Part shown: piece by piece, positions 1 to 7,097 of the stretch
Position numbering within the stretch: position 1 is the first letter of the stretch
Layout of the letters: the number at the start of each line of letters is the position of its first letter
From: Pollutibacter sp044353505
GTDB lineage: Bacteria; Bacteroidota; Bacteroidia; Chitinophagales; Chitinophagaceae
DNA length: 11,560 nt
Direction of reading: 5' to 3'
Assembly (NCBI GenBank): GCA_044353505.1
Contig: JBILBU010000049.1
Location: 1-11,560 of the forward strand
Position numbers and translations under genes: made by a program
The notes under the pieces: generated by a model
Seen by the model: only the letters and a program-made list of their open reading frames with translations
The model's database searches: none
What the model was told of the DNA's origin: nothing

Positions 1-1178
1 TGAACAGAAAAATAAAGGGCAGGGACCTTGTGTACTTTGACAATGCAGCCACTTCCCAGAAGCCCATTGCAGTAATAGAGGCTTTGGCGAACTATTATTC
101 CAACTACAATGCCAATATTCATAGGGGGCTCCATACCATGGCAGACGAAGCAACTGCTGCCTATGAAGCGTCCAGACATGCAGTCAAAACATTTATAGGT
201 GCAACTGCTACCGAAGAAATTATTTTCACAAAAGGTGCAACTGAGAGCATCAATCTTGTTGCTTCTTCATGGGGTTCAGCGTTTCTTAATAAAGGAGACG
301 AGATCATCATCTCCTCTCTCGAGCATCATGCCAATATCGTTCCATGGCAAATGATTGCCGAGCAAAAAGGTGCCATACTAAAAATTATTCCAATCAATGA
401 TGATGGCATTTTAGATATGGATGCATTTGCGTTAATGCTCACCGACAAAACAAAATTTGTTTCCATTATCCATGTGTCAAATGCATTGGGCATCATTAAT
501 CCTGTTGAAGAAATCATTAGGATGGCGCATGAAAAAAATGCACTTGTCTTGGTTGATGGAGCACAATCTAGTGTGCACCTTGATATTGATGTGCGTAAAA
601 TGGATTGCGACTTCTTCGTTTTCTCAGGACATAAGATATATGGACCGACAGGAGTTGGAGTTTTATACGGGAAAAAAGCGTTGCTTGAAATGATGCCCCC
701 TTATCAAGGTGGCGGAGAGATGATTAAGGAAGTAACGTTTGAAAAAACCACCTACAATGAATTGCCATTCAAGTTTGAAGCAGGAACACCAAACATTGCC
801 GATGTAATTGCCCTACAGGCTGGTATCGCCTTTATTGATTCGCTAGGCAAATCAGCCATCAGGGAACAAGAAGATATCCTACTCCAATATGCAACAAACA
901 AGTTAAAAGAGATTGAAGGACTGAGAATAATAGGTGATGTGAAAAATAAAGTAAGTGTAATCTCATTCATCATCGCAGGAGTTCATCCACAAGACCTGGC
1001 TATTTTACTCGACAATCAGGGCATAGCCGTTAGAACAGGACATCATTGTGCGCAACCTCTGATGAAGCGACTTGGCATCGTTGGAACAACAAGAGCATCT
1101 TTTGCGGCATACAATACAATAGAAGAAGTTGATTGTTTCATCATCGCACTCAACAAGGCACTAAAGATGCTGCAATAA
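1..1178 (+). CDS. sufS: Cysteine desulfurase SufS, 5' end outside the window
   Basis: SufS is a PLP enzyme that removes sulfur from L-cysteine, giving alanine and an enzyme persulfide for cytosolic Fe-S cluster assembly. The frame is already open at base 3 and reads NRKIKGRDLVYFDNAATSQK, the usual SufS N-terminal region. The GTG at 30 is therefore an internal valine, and about 15 residues are missing upstream. Counting residue 1 at base 30, the PLP lysine lies in SGHKIYGPTGVG (K202, codon 633-635). The persulfide cysteine lies in RTGHHCAQPLM (C340, codon 1047-1049). RTGHHC is typical of group II (SufS) rather than IscS. The stop codon directly abuts the sufE start, so the pair is surely co-transcribed and probably translationally coupled. 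sufBCD are expected upstream, outside the window. Identification is very secure; only the true start is unseen. Confidence 0.97.
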   Translation, partial: NRKIKGRDLVYFDNAATSQKPIAVIEALANYYSNYNANIHRGLHTMADEATAAYEASRHAVKTFIGATATEEIIFTKGATESINLVASSWGSAFLNKGDEIIISSLEHHANIVPWQMIAEQKGAILKIIPINDDGILDMDAFALMLTDKTKFVSIIHVSNALGIINPVEEIIRMAHEKNALVLVDGAQSSVHLDIDVRKMDCDFFVFSGHKIYGPTGVGVLYGKKALLEMMPPYQGGGEMIKEVTFEKTTYNELPFKFEAGTPNIADVIALQAGIAFIDSLGKSAIREQEDILLQYATNKLKEIEGLRIIGDVKNKVSVISFIIAGVHPQDLAILLDNQGIAVRTGHHCAQPLMKRLGIVGTTRASFAAYNTIEEVDCFIIALNKALKMLQ

Positions 1179-1616
1179 ATGGGAGAACATAAAACCATAT
1201 TGAGCATAGAACAGGATATCATCGACGATTTTTCGCTCTTTGACAACTGGGAAGACAAGTATGAATATTTGATTGACATTGGCAAGAAACTGTCGCCACT
1301 TTCCCCTGAATACAAAACAGAAGAGTACAAAATAAAGGGATGTCAATCCAGTGTTTGGATACATTCGTTTTACAAGGATGGAAAAGTGTTCTTTGAAGGC
1401 GATAGTGATGCAATTATAGTTAAGGGCTTGGTTAGCTTGATGATCATGGTGCTGTCAGAGAAGTCACCAAAGGATATTGTTGCAGCTCCATTAGACTTCA
1501 TCAATGCCATCGGACTCAGTTCTCACCTTGCCCAAACAAGATCGAATGGATTAAGGGCAATGATCAAGCAGATGAAATTGGATGCAGGAGCTTGGGAGGC
1601 AAGTCAGAATAACTAG
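1179..1616 (+). CDS. sufE: SufE sulfur acceptor protein
   Basis: SufE takes the persulfide from SufS and passes it to the SufBCD scaffold. The 145-residue product has normal family length. It carries the signature YKIKGCQSSVWI, in which C55 is the sulfur-accepting cysteine on an exposed loop, and the C-terminal helical part ends in a typical SLARSNGL-like stretch (HLAQTRSNGLRAM). The ATG at 1179 follows the sufS stop with no gap and no clear Shine-Dalgarno sequence, which suggests coupled translation. Position between sufS and a DUF59 gene is the usual Bacteroidota arrangement. No oddities are seen. Confidence 0.97.
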   Translation: MGEHKTILSIEQDIIDDFSLFDNWEDKYEYLIDIGKKLSPLSPEYKTEEYKIKGCQSSVWIHSFYKDGKVFFEGDSDAIIVKGLVSLMIMVLSEKSPKDIVAAPLDFINAIGLSSHLAQTRSNGLRAMIKQMKLDAGAWEASQNN

Positions 1617-1640
1617 GAATAAAGAAAAGGAAAAAGAGTA

Positions 1641-1955
1641 ATGAAAACTGAAGAACAAATAAAAGAAGAAGTTATTGAGAAGATCAAAACCATTTTTGAT
1701 CCGGAACTTCCTGTAAACATATGGGAGCTGGGACTGATTTATGAAGTAAATGTGGTGCCGATCAGTAATGTTCAAGTGATCATGACACTGACAGCCCCCA
1801 GCTGTCCGGCTGCACAATCCCTGCCCCATGAAGTAGATCAAAAAATAAGAGAGATAGAAGGCATAAACGATGTATTTGTAGAAATTACATGGGCACCAGC
1901 CTGGAACAAGGATATGATGAGTGAGGTTGCCAAATTAGAACTTGGCTTTATGTAG
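1641..1955 (+). CDS. sufT: SUF-associated DUF59/MIP18-family protein (SufT type)
   Basis: This 104-residue protein is a single DUF59 (MIP18/PaaD-like) domain of the kind found in SUF operons, thought to help mature or deliver Fe-S clusters to target proteins. Visible motifs are FDPELPVNIWELGLIY (residues 19-34), with the conserved D20-P-E, and TLTAPSCPAAQSLPHEV (49-65), with the conserved cysteine C55. The C-terminal part VEITWAPAWNKDMMSEVAK matches the family's W-x-P-x-W end. It starts 24 bases after sufE behind an A/G-rich stretch (AGGAAAAAGAG) that can serve as a ribosome binding site, so it is the third gene of the operon. Family membership is clear; the exact role of short SufT proteins is less settled than those of SufS and SufE. 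Confidence 0.9.
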   Translation: MKTEEQIKEEVIEKIKTIFDPELPVNIWELGLIYEVNVVPISNVQVIMTLTAPSCPAAQSLPHEVDQKIREIEGINDVFVEITWAPAWNKDMMSEVAKLELGFM

Positions 1956-1957
1956 CC

Positions 1958-2001
1958 GCTGTAAAATCAATCAACTTGATTTTATCACTACGCTTTTACA
2001 C
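1958..2001. terminator. Inverted repeat between convergent genes, possible bidirectional terminator
   Basis: A perfect inverted repeat with 9-bp arms (TAAAATCAA at 1962-1970, TTGATTTTA at 1976-1984) and a 5-base loop lies between the suf operon and the convergent TauE-like gene. A second arm pair nests outside it: GCTGTAAAA from 1958 can pair with TTTTACACAGC further right if two bases bulge. The stem is AT-rich and lacks a clean T-run, so termination is inferred mainly from position. Confidence 0.45.
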
Positions 2002-2004
2002 AGC

Positions 2005-2757
2005 CTAACTTCTCAACAGCATAAATAAAGAACCTCCCAGGGTTAGAAGAATTACCAGTTTTCGGTATTGATCATCTTTAATTCGATTGACAATAGCTAT
2101 TCCCAACCAAAATCCCAAGGCAAGTGCAGGGATTAGTAGAAGGTTGATTTTCAAGGTATCTGTTGTGATATTTTTCCAATAGAAGATTTGAAATGGCAGC
2201 TTAAAGAGGTTAATAAATAAAAATATCCAGGCTGCAGTTCCAATAAAACTATTCTTGCCTACCCGCATCGCCAAAAAATAGAGATTGGAGAATGCCCCAG
2301 CCAGATTTCCGATCATGGTTGTAAAACCTGCAGACAAACCAGTTGCAATAGAGAATAATTTATTGTTAGGCACCGCCTCGGACCTGCGATATTCCATGAC
2401 CAGAACAATAAAGATGGTCAGTAAGATAATGACAGCCATGATTTTGCGAAACAACTGCTCATTCATATCCTTGCCAGCAAATACACCAACAACAACCCCT
2501 ATCGCCATCCAAGGAATAAGTTTCCAAAAATGACTCCAATTGGCATGACGATTATAGTAGATAACTGCTGCAATATCTGCCAGACAAAGAAGTGGCAAGA
2601 CAACACCTGTAGAGGACTTACTTCCAAAAATAAAAGCCATGAGCGTAACGCTCAACATATCAACACCCTTTAGACCTGCTTTACCCAATCCTATAACGAA
2701 GGAAGCAAATACAACAACTAACCACTGTGTCGGAGAGATCAAAGTCAATATTTCCAT
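2005..2757 (-). CDS. TauE/SafE (DUF81) family membrane permease
   Basis: This 250-residue integral membrane protein belongs to the TauE/SafE family, whose members are proposed to move sulfonates, sulfite, sulfoacetate or other organic anions. Hydrophobic segments lie at about residues 11-25, 33-46, 51-67, 78-95, 104-121, 134-163, 171-187, 203-223 and 232-248, giving eight or nine helices. The glycine-rich entry segment FVIGLGKAGLKG and the second-half motif IGNLAGAFSNLYFLAM are typical of the family. It starts at ATG 2757 with no strong Shine-Dalgarno, as usual in Bacteroidota. It is convergent with the suf operon and is separated from the phosphonate genes by 185 bases with its own promoter, so it is probably a single-gene unit. 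The substrate cannot be read from the sequence; a link to sulfur is only suggested by the neighbouring suf genes. Confidence 0.85.
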   Translation of the reverse strand: MEILTLISPTQWLVVVFASFVIGLGKAGLKGVDMLSVTLMAFIFGSKSSTGVVLPLLCLADIAAVIYYNRHANWSHFWKLIPWMAIGVVVGVFAGKDMNEQLFRKIMAVIILLTIFIVLVMEYRRSEAVPNNKLFSIATGLSAGFTTMIGNLAGAFSNLYFLAMRVGKNSFIGTAAWIFLFINLFKLPFQIFYWKNITTDTLKINLLLIPALALGFWLGIAIVNRIKDDQYRKLVILLTLGGSLFMLLRS

Positions 2758-2779
2758 GGAACAAAAAATATCTTACACC

Positions 2780-2810
2780 CAAATATAATATAACGTGGCA
2801 TAAATTACAG
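2780..2810 (-). promoter_or_regulatory. Bacteroidota-type promoter for the TauE-like gene
   Basis: On the minus strand TATATTTG (plus strand CAAATATA, 2780-2787) is a perfect TAnnTTTG -7 element. A CTG (plus strand 2808-2810) lies 20 bases upstream, one mismatch from the TTG -33 element. Transcription would begin roughly 15 bases before the ATG at 2757. Consensus and spacing fit the primary sigma factor of this phylum; activity is inferred. Confidence 0.5.
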
Positions 2811-2942
2811 TATTAACCCACAAGCAAATTAAGTGAATGTCCTAAGTTAGATTGAACAAGGAAAAGTCGAAAAATCAAATTCAATTGCTTAACATTCTGG
2901 AAAATAAAAAGGCACTTATAGTAAAGCAATTTAAGGTTAAGA

Positions 2943-3617
2943 TTAATTGACGATATCTAATAATTCAATTAGATCATTAATGATAAATTCAGGATGCGCA
3001 GTTTCAAGTTGAGCTCTAGTCTGTGCGCCAGATGTAATACCAATACTATAGAGACATTTTGCGTTAATTCCCTCTTCGATATCAACAGTTGAATCACCTA
3101 CTTTAATAATAGTTGAACTGTCGATACCACCAAAATAGTCGATTGCAAATTGAATCATATCAGGGAAAGGCCTACAATTGGTAACATCAGTAGCAGTTAC
3201 TAACAAATCGTAATGCTCCGAAATTTTCCAACCAATTTTATCTAATAGCTGGTTTGCAATTTGTCTATTGTATCCAGTATTTAAAACGACCAAAATTCCA
3301 CGCTCTCTTAATTTGAAAAAAACATCTTCTGCATGTGGCATCCCCTTTACGTCCAAAGTCAGATAAGCTTCATCAAGCTGAATTAAAAAATCACGATGTA
3401 TAACTGGACTTATAACTTCAACGTCCTGAATATCTAAAAAAGTGAGAATATCATGAATTGCGTTTAGTTTTTCCTTACCCGCGCCTTCAACCAAAACCTG
3501 CTCTAAACTAACATTAATTCCAGCTTTTTGAATAGCTCCATGCAACGTTTTATAAACAACATTGTCTTCATCAACGGTTGTGCCAGCCATATCAAAAACA
3601 ATCATCTTTGTGTTCAT
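2943..3617 (-). CDS. Phosphonatase-like HAD hydrolase
   Basis: This 224-residue HAD-superfamily hydrolase is of the phosphonatase-like type found in phosphonate-use operons. Motif I is FDMAGTTVDED: nucleophile D9, with alanine (A11) where HAD phosphatases have the acid/base aspartate. That DxA pattern is the hallmark of phosphonoacetaldehyde hydrolase. The cap region has G45-A-G-K48, which lines up with the GLGK stretch holding the Schiff-base lysine of PhnX. Motif II is T114 (VLNTGYN), motif III is around R149 (CRPFPDM), and motif IV is VGDSTVDIEEG (D175, D179). Inferred reaction: hydrolysis of phosphonoacetaldehyde or a close relative to an aldehyde and phosphate in the cytosol. It is shorter than classical PhnX (about 270 residues) and its true substrate may differ. 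It is last in the operon, starting 4 bases after the HD-domain gene stops. Confidence 0.85.
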   Translation of the reverse strand: MNTKMIVFDMAGTTVDEDNVVYKTLHGAIQKAGINVSLEQVLVEGAGKEKLNAIHDILTFLDIQDVEVISPVIHRDFLIQLDEAYLTLDVKGMPHAEDVFFKLRERGILVVLNTGYNRQIANQLLDKIGWKISEHYDLLVTATDVTNCRPFPDMIQFAIDYFGGIDSSTIIKVGDSTVDIEEGINAKCLYSIGITSGAQTRAQLETAHPEFIINDLIELLDIVN

Positions 3618-3621
3618 ATAA

Positions 3622-4176
3622 TTATTTTAAGGAATTCGAGATAATGTCTTTATAAAATTCGATACTGTTGGTTGAGAAATCAGGATCTTTTGCTAAATCA
3701 TCCCATTTTCTGAGCACGACTGCATCTTTATAAAATTCATTTTTTTCAAAGTTTTCTTTTTCTTCATTATTCATAATCCCCCCCTGTAACAAGAGACTTG
3801 ACTTTGAAATGGGGGATAATGTATCATGATAACTAGGCTCAACTAAACACAAATAACGCTTTGCAGCAACATGTAAATTAACTGGCTCCACCACTGCAGG
3901 GATAAAATATTTCTTCAAAAAAACAGCCCCTAATTCTTCATGCAAATCATCAATGCCCCTTTCTGTAGCATCATCAGGTAAATCATGTATCAAATGACCT
4001 ATATCATGCAGTAAAGCGGCTGTAATAAGGGCATCAGACGATTTGGCAACATAGGCATGGTGGGCAGCTTGCAAACCATGCTGCAATTGTGTTACAGCTT
4101 CGCCACCATATAAATCTCCACCTTTAGCATTGAATAATTCAATAATGTAATCAACAACTTGATTCTTATTTTCCAT
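3622..4176 (-). CDS. phnZ: PhnZ-like HD-domain di-iron oxygenase (phosphonate C-P cleavage)
   Basis: This 184-residue HD-domain protein resembles PhnZ, the mixed-valence di-iron oxygenase that cleaves (R)-2-amino-1-hydroxyethylphosphonate to glycine and phosphate. Candidate iron ligands by comparison with PhnZ are H33 (QLQHGLQ), H57-D58 (LLHDIGH), H79 (DDLHEELG), H102 (NLHVAAKRY) and D159 (RKWDD). The gating pair of PhnZ seems kept as Y23 and E26 (DLYGGEAVTQLQH). K106 in HVAAKRY corresponds to a substrate-contacting lysine. The tail with GGIMNNEEKENFE and the W-D motif also follows PhnZ, and length is normal. It sits between the FAD oxidase (22 bases upstream) and the HAD hydrolase (4 bases downstream). 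The partner hydroxylase PhnY is absent from the operon, so the substrate may be a different 1-hydroxyphosphonate. A signalling phosphodiesterase role is unlikely given the motif match. Confidence 0.85.
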   Translation of the reverse strand: MENKNQVVDYIIELFNAKGGDLYGGEAVTQLQHGLQAAHHAYVAKSSDALITAALLHDIGHLIHDLPDDATERGIDDLHEELGAVFLKKYFIPAVVEPVNLHVAAKRYLCLVEPSYHDTLSPISKSSLLLQGGIMNNEEKENFEKNEFYKDAVVLRKWDDLAKDPDFSTNSIEFYKDIISNSLK

Positions 4177-4198
4177 TGTTTTTATGTTTTAAGAATAA

Positions 4199-5326
4199 TT
4201 AAATTTTTTCTATTACTTCTTCAGCAAATCCAAAAGATAACGTCATGCCATTGCCCCCAATTCCATTGATGATGTATACCCCATCATTGACTTTCATAAA
4301 TAATTCAGTTGTGTCATCGGTCATCTTAGGATAAACACCATTCCATGTTTGTTGAAGCTGCCAGTCGCCAATATGCATCATGTTTCGAAGATAATCTAGA
4401 ATCAACTGGTTCACATGATTGCTATCAAAGGGTGCAAAATCTGAACCATATTCATGAGAGTCGCCAATGGTCAACTCCCCCTTACTATTCTGAGCAGCCA
4501 TTACATGAATGCCATGAGCAATATGCTCTGGAAATTCAGACTCAAGCTTAATCCTGAGCTTATCTAAAGAAGCAGAGGCAAGAAAACTTTTGTAGTGCAG
4601 CAGAGATAAACCACCGCAAATTGAAGTACCCATTTTAAAATTCGGATCCGACGATACAAAACGCATCATCTGAAGCTTGGTTCTGGTAATCGGCAAAGAT
4701 TTAAAAATAGTGGGATAAAGTGTTTCAAAATCTGAGCCAGAGCAAATGCAAATTAAATCTGAATGATATGAAGTATTTGAACACCAAACTGTATTCGATT
4801 CTACGTTAGTGACAGCGGCCCCCCAAATAAAATCAACACCTAATGAGGATTCTAAATATGCTGACGCATGCTTCATTCCCTGCCGTGGATCAATGATCAT
4901 CTCATCAGCACTAAATAAAGCAGATTGTAAATTAGTGTGATTGATGCCATTGTATTTTTGAGATATATCGTCTGAATTCATTAAACGAACAGGTCTTTTA
5001 TGATTAGAAAAATGGTCGTATAATTCTTCTAAAACCGCATGCTCCTCTTGAGAATAAGCCAAATGCAAGCTACCGCATGAATCAAAATCACCCTTGGTTT
5101 CAGTTAAAATTTCTTTCCAAATATCTCTAGATCGAAGAGCCCGTTGATATAAAGTTCCGTCAGGTTGACCTATAGGCCATATCATTCCAAAATTTCTGAT
5201 AGAGGCCCCCAAAGGCTGGGAAGATTTTTCAATTACTGTAACCTTATACCCTTTTAAAGACAAAGCCCTAGCAGTTGCAAGTCCAACAATGCCAGCCCCA
5301 ATTACAATGGCTGAATTATGAATCAT
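4199..5326 (-). CDS. FAD-dependent oxidoreductase, phosphonate-associated (DAO family)
   Basis: This 375-residue enzyme has the D-amino-acid-oxidase/glycine-oxidase fold. The N-terminal dinucleotide-binding motif is IVIGAGIVGLATA (G10, G12, G15), ending at E33, which binds the ribose. GASIRNFGMIWPIGQPDG (residues 40-57) is characteristic of the FAD oxidoreductase subfamily found next to phosphonate genes. The C-terminal FAD motif is INGIGGNGMTLSFGFAEE (about 353-370). Members of this loosely defined group have been reported to oxidise N-methyl-2-aminoethylphosphonate, and some also 2-aminoethylphosphonate, to phosphonoacetaldehyde, replacing the transaminase PhnW. That fits here, since no PhnW is seen. 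It overlaps the transporter gene by 11 bases and precedes the HD gene by 22 bases. The reaction is inferred from context and family; the substrate is not proven. It is a cytosolic enzyme with no signal peptide. Confidence 0.82.
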   Translation of the reverse strand: MIHNSAIVIGAGIVGLATARALSLKGYKVTVIEKSSQPLGASIRNFGMIWPIGQPDGTLYQRALRSRDIWKEILTETKGDFDSCGSLHLAYSQEEHAVLEELYDHFSNHKRPVRLMNSDDISQKYNGINHTNLQSALFSADEMIIDPRQGMKHASAYLESSLGVDFIWGAAVTNVESNTVWCSNTSYHSDLICICSGSDFETLYPTIFKSLPITRTKLQMMRFVSSDPNFKMGTSICGGLSLLHYKSFLASASLDKLRIKLESEFPEHIAHGIHVMAAQNSKGELTIGDSHEYGSDFAPFDSNHVNQLILDYLRNMMHIGDWQLQQTWNGVYPKMTDDTTELFMKVNDGVYIINGIGGNGMTLSFGFAEEVIEKI

Positions 5327-6584
5327 ATAAATATTTTTTAGATAATGAAAGAAAATAAACGAAAGTAAGAATAGAAATCAAGAGTCCGACAATCGAAGCA
5401 ATTAAAACACTATTTGAATAAAAAGTCACCCAATTTACGTTGATATGAAGCATATTTTTTGCAGTGATGATTAAAACAGCGGCTACATAACCAAAAGAAT
5501 CCATCAAATACATCAAAAAACCAACATTGCCTTTTAACTTAAATGCAGCAATCATTCGATCAAATAAAATAGAGTTAAAGGGAATGTAGCCCATATACAA
5601 ACCCAATCCAACGAGAAACATCCAATAAAAGCCATCGAGTAACAACATTTTAAAAGCAACTGTAGCTAAAAAAACAATTAGGAAGCCCGCCATAACAATG
5701 AGTTGACTTGTCATAAAAGCTACTTTATTATTTTTAATCAGCACAACAGCAGCTACGATAACAAGAACGATCAAAGCAATTGGGATCTCAGTATTTGTAA
5801 AAACATTGGCATTTGAAGAAAAGCCAAGATCAGACCAAATATCTGCAGCAAAATTATCACGTAAATCTCTAAATATTGTCAAGAAAATATAGATTAAAAT
5901 AAAAGAAATAATTCCATACCTGAATTTATTTAAAAAAAAATTCCGCTCCAAGGAGGTCATTGGGATTCTTGGCGTTTTTAAGGCCATTTCATATGATGAT
6001 GGTTGGGGTATTTTTTCCAATAAATAAACCAACAGAACCAATGGGAAAAAAAAGATTAATCCAGTAACAAAAGGGATCCACAATTCAGCTACATCGAAAG
6101 ATAATTGAAGCCATTTTGCAGTGGACTTTACTACACCAGAAGAAACGATATAGCTAACTGCCAATGATGTTCCTAAAAAGTCAGTTGCCTCTCTGCCTTC
6201 AATGTAAGAAAAAACAATACCCCATATAATCCCCAACGGAATACCATTAAAAAATAAGCATGCAATTTTAAATGGACTACTAACAAATGGAAAGAGCAGT
6301 AATGGCAACCAAGAAAGCATAATGAGGAATAGTAAAATTTTACCCCGGCCAACTTTTTTAAGTTCAGAAACAAATTTTATACCTATTATTTTACTAATGG
6401 CATATCCAAGAACTTGACTAATCACCAATAAGTTCTTAAAATCAATACCCCAATAACTTGGCTGATCTGTATAAAATCCTACGGTAAATGGCTTTCTAAA
6501 TGCGTACACGCAAGCATAAGTCAAGAAACAAATTACTGCAATATAGATAGTGGAAATTATTTTATTTCGCTTAGTCAACAACAC
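5316..6584 (-). CDS. DUF5690 MFS-like transporter, putative phosphonate importer
   Basis: This 422-residue polytopic membrane protein looks like a major facilitator relative of the DUF5690 type. Some 10-12 hydrophobic segments are visible, starting with ISTIYIAVICFLTYACVYAF followed by RKPFTVGFY. That R-K-P-F arrangement after helix 1 recalls organophosphate:phosphate antiporters (GlpT/UhpT). A cytoplasmic loop at about residues 193-220 splits the two halves, and a second-half motif FRDLRDNFAADIW follows. The start is a GTG at 6582-6584: the frame stays open upstream to a TAA at 6627-6629 without an ATG, and the first internal methionine lies far inside, so a non-ATG start (GTG, or the TTGs just after it) must be used. 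It is first in the phosphonate operon and overlaps the FAD oxidase gene by 11 bases. Uptake of an aminophosphonate is inferred from context only. Confidence 0.75.
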   Translation of the reverse strand: MLLTKRNKIISTIYIAVICFLTYACVYAFRKPFTVGFYTDQPSYWGIDFKNLLVISQVLGYAISKIIGIKFVSELKKVGRGKILLFLIMLSWLPLLLFPFVSSPFKIACLFFNGIPLGIIWGIVFSYIEGREATDFLGTSLAVSYIVSSGVVKSTAKWLQLSFDVAELWIPFVTGLIFFFPLVLLVYLLEKIPQPSSYEMALKTPRIPMTSLERNFFLNKFRYGIISFILIYIFLTIFRDLRDNFAADIWSDLGFSSNANVFTNTEIPIALIVLVIVAAVVLIKNNKVAFMTSQLIVMAGFLIVFLATVAFKMLLLDGFYWMFLVGLGLYMGYIPFNSILFDRMIAAFKLKGNVGFLMYLMDSFGYVAAVLIITAKNMLHINVNWVTFYSNSVLIASIVGLLISILTFVYFLSLSKKYLYDS

Positions 6585-6610
6585 ACGTGATATTTGAGGG
6601 TAATTACGGA

Positions 6611-6638
6611 CAAATGGATTAATTTCTTAAATTAACAA
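6611..6638 (-). promoter_or_regulatory. Possible promoter of the phosphonate operon
   Basis: On the minus strand TCCATTTG (plus strand 6611-6618) matches TAnnTTTG with one mismatch. A TTG (plus strand CAA at 6636-6638) lies 17 bases upstream. The predicted start point is about 20 bases before the GTG of the transporter gene. The spacing is slightly short and the second -7 base is wrong, so this is tentative. No obvious phosphate-box or regulator gene is visible nearby. Confidence 0.3.
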
Positions 6639-6950
6639 TCTCAGAACAACAGCATATTAACTTTAGATGAAGAAATAATGATATTTACTAAGGTCCAATA
6701 GAAAAGGGCAGGTAGATTATCTATTATCTCTAACATACGTAATATACCAAAACGGTGACATGTTAAAAAATAAATAGGGGGGGGCTTTGAAGTAGCCTGT
6801 TTTTGAAATTGATTTTGCATGAACTATTTAGGATTAGCGACATTTCTAAACAATTACCATGACTTCGGTTAATTTATGTTGTCAATAAAGCATGTTCAAC
6901 AACAAATTTCGTTAAATCGCAAGGCTTCTATATTAATAGAAATCGTTGCT
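6639..6950. other. Non-coding stretch between the phosphonate operon and the tRNA gene
   Basis: No credible gene is seen on either strand. The only notable items are a run of eight G at 6777-6784 and, directly after it, a weak stem (GGCT at 6783-6786 with AGCC at 6794-6797) followed by a short T-run. That stem could be a poor terminator on the plus strand, but nothing upstream needs one. Confidence 0.5.
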
Positions 6951-6955
6951 TATCA

Positions 6956-6987
6956 TTTGTTTATCAAATGAAAACTAACTACTTTTG
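6956..6987 (+). promoter_or_regulatory. Strong Bacteroidota-type promoter for tRNA-Ala
   Basis: TTTG at 6956-6959 and TACTTTTG at 6980-6987 form a perfect -33/-7 pair with a 20-base spacer, the best match to the phylum consensus in this window. The predicted start lies near 6993, about 30 bases before the tRNA. An inverted repeat TCATTTG-5-CAAATGA (6953-6971) overlaps the -33 box and could be an operator or coincidence. Confidence 0.7.
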
Positions 6988-7024
6988 GAATCAACCGAAG
7001 GTGGATCAGTCGACTTTGAAATAA

Positions 7025-7097
7025 GGGGAATTAGCTCATCTGGTAGAGCGTTTGCATGGCATGCAAGAGGTGACCGGTTCGATCCCGGTATTCTCCA
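7025..7097 (+). tRNA. tRNA-Ala (anticodon GGC)
   Basis: All arms fold. The acceptor GGGGAAT (7025-7031) pairs with ATTCTCC (7090-7096), with one G-U. U8-A9 follow, then the D stem GCTC/GAGC. The anticodon stem is TTTGC/GCAAG with loop ATGGCAT, giving anticodon GGC, which reads GCC alanine codons. The variable loop is AGGTG, and the T arm ACCGG-TTCGATC-CCGGT ends at 7089. The discriminator base is A7097. The CCA end is not encoded, since the next bases are CAG. The acceptor-stem G3 faces U70, the G3-U70 wobble that is the classic alanyl-tRNA synthetase identity element. Confidence 0.97.

Noticed and set aside
30..32. GTG as the start of sufS
   Set aside because: The frame continues upstream to the window edge with typical SufS residues, so this codon is an internal valine.
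2883..2931. Inverted repeat AATTGCTT/AAGCAATT as terminator of the phosphonate operon
   Set aside because: Arms are only 8 bp with a loop of 33 bases, AT-rich, and no T-run follows in the direction of transcription. Chance cannot be excluded.
3622..4176. HD-domain protein as a cyclic-nucleotide or nucleotide phosphohydrolase
   Set aside because: The PhnZ-type ligands, the Y/E pair and the HVAAKRY motif, together with the phosphonate neighbours, favour the oxygenase family.
2943..6584. Recent horizontal island based on base composition
   Set aside because: The operon looks more AT-rich by eye than the GH20 and suf genes, but membrane proteins bias composition. No boundaries, integrase or flanking repeats enclose it, so the case is too weak.
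6777..6784. Run of eight G as a phase-variation switch
   Set aside because: It lies in non-coding DNA, far from the start points of the flanking genes, and between no promoter boxes. There is nothing for it to switch.
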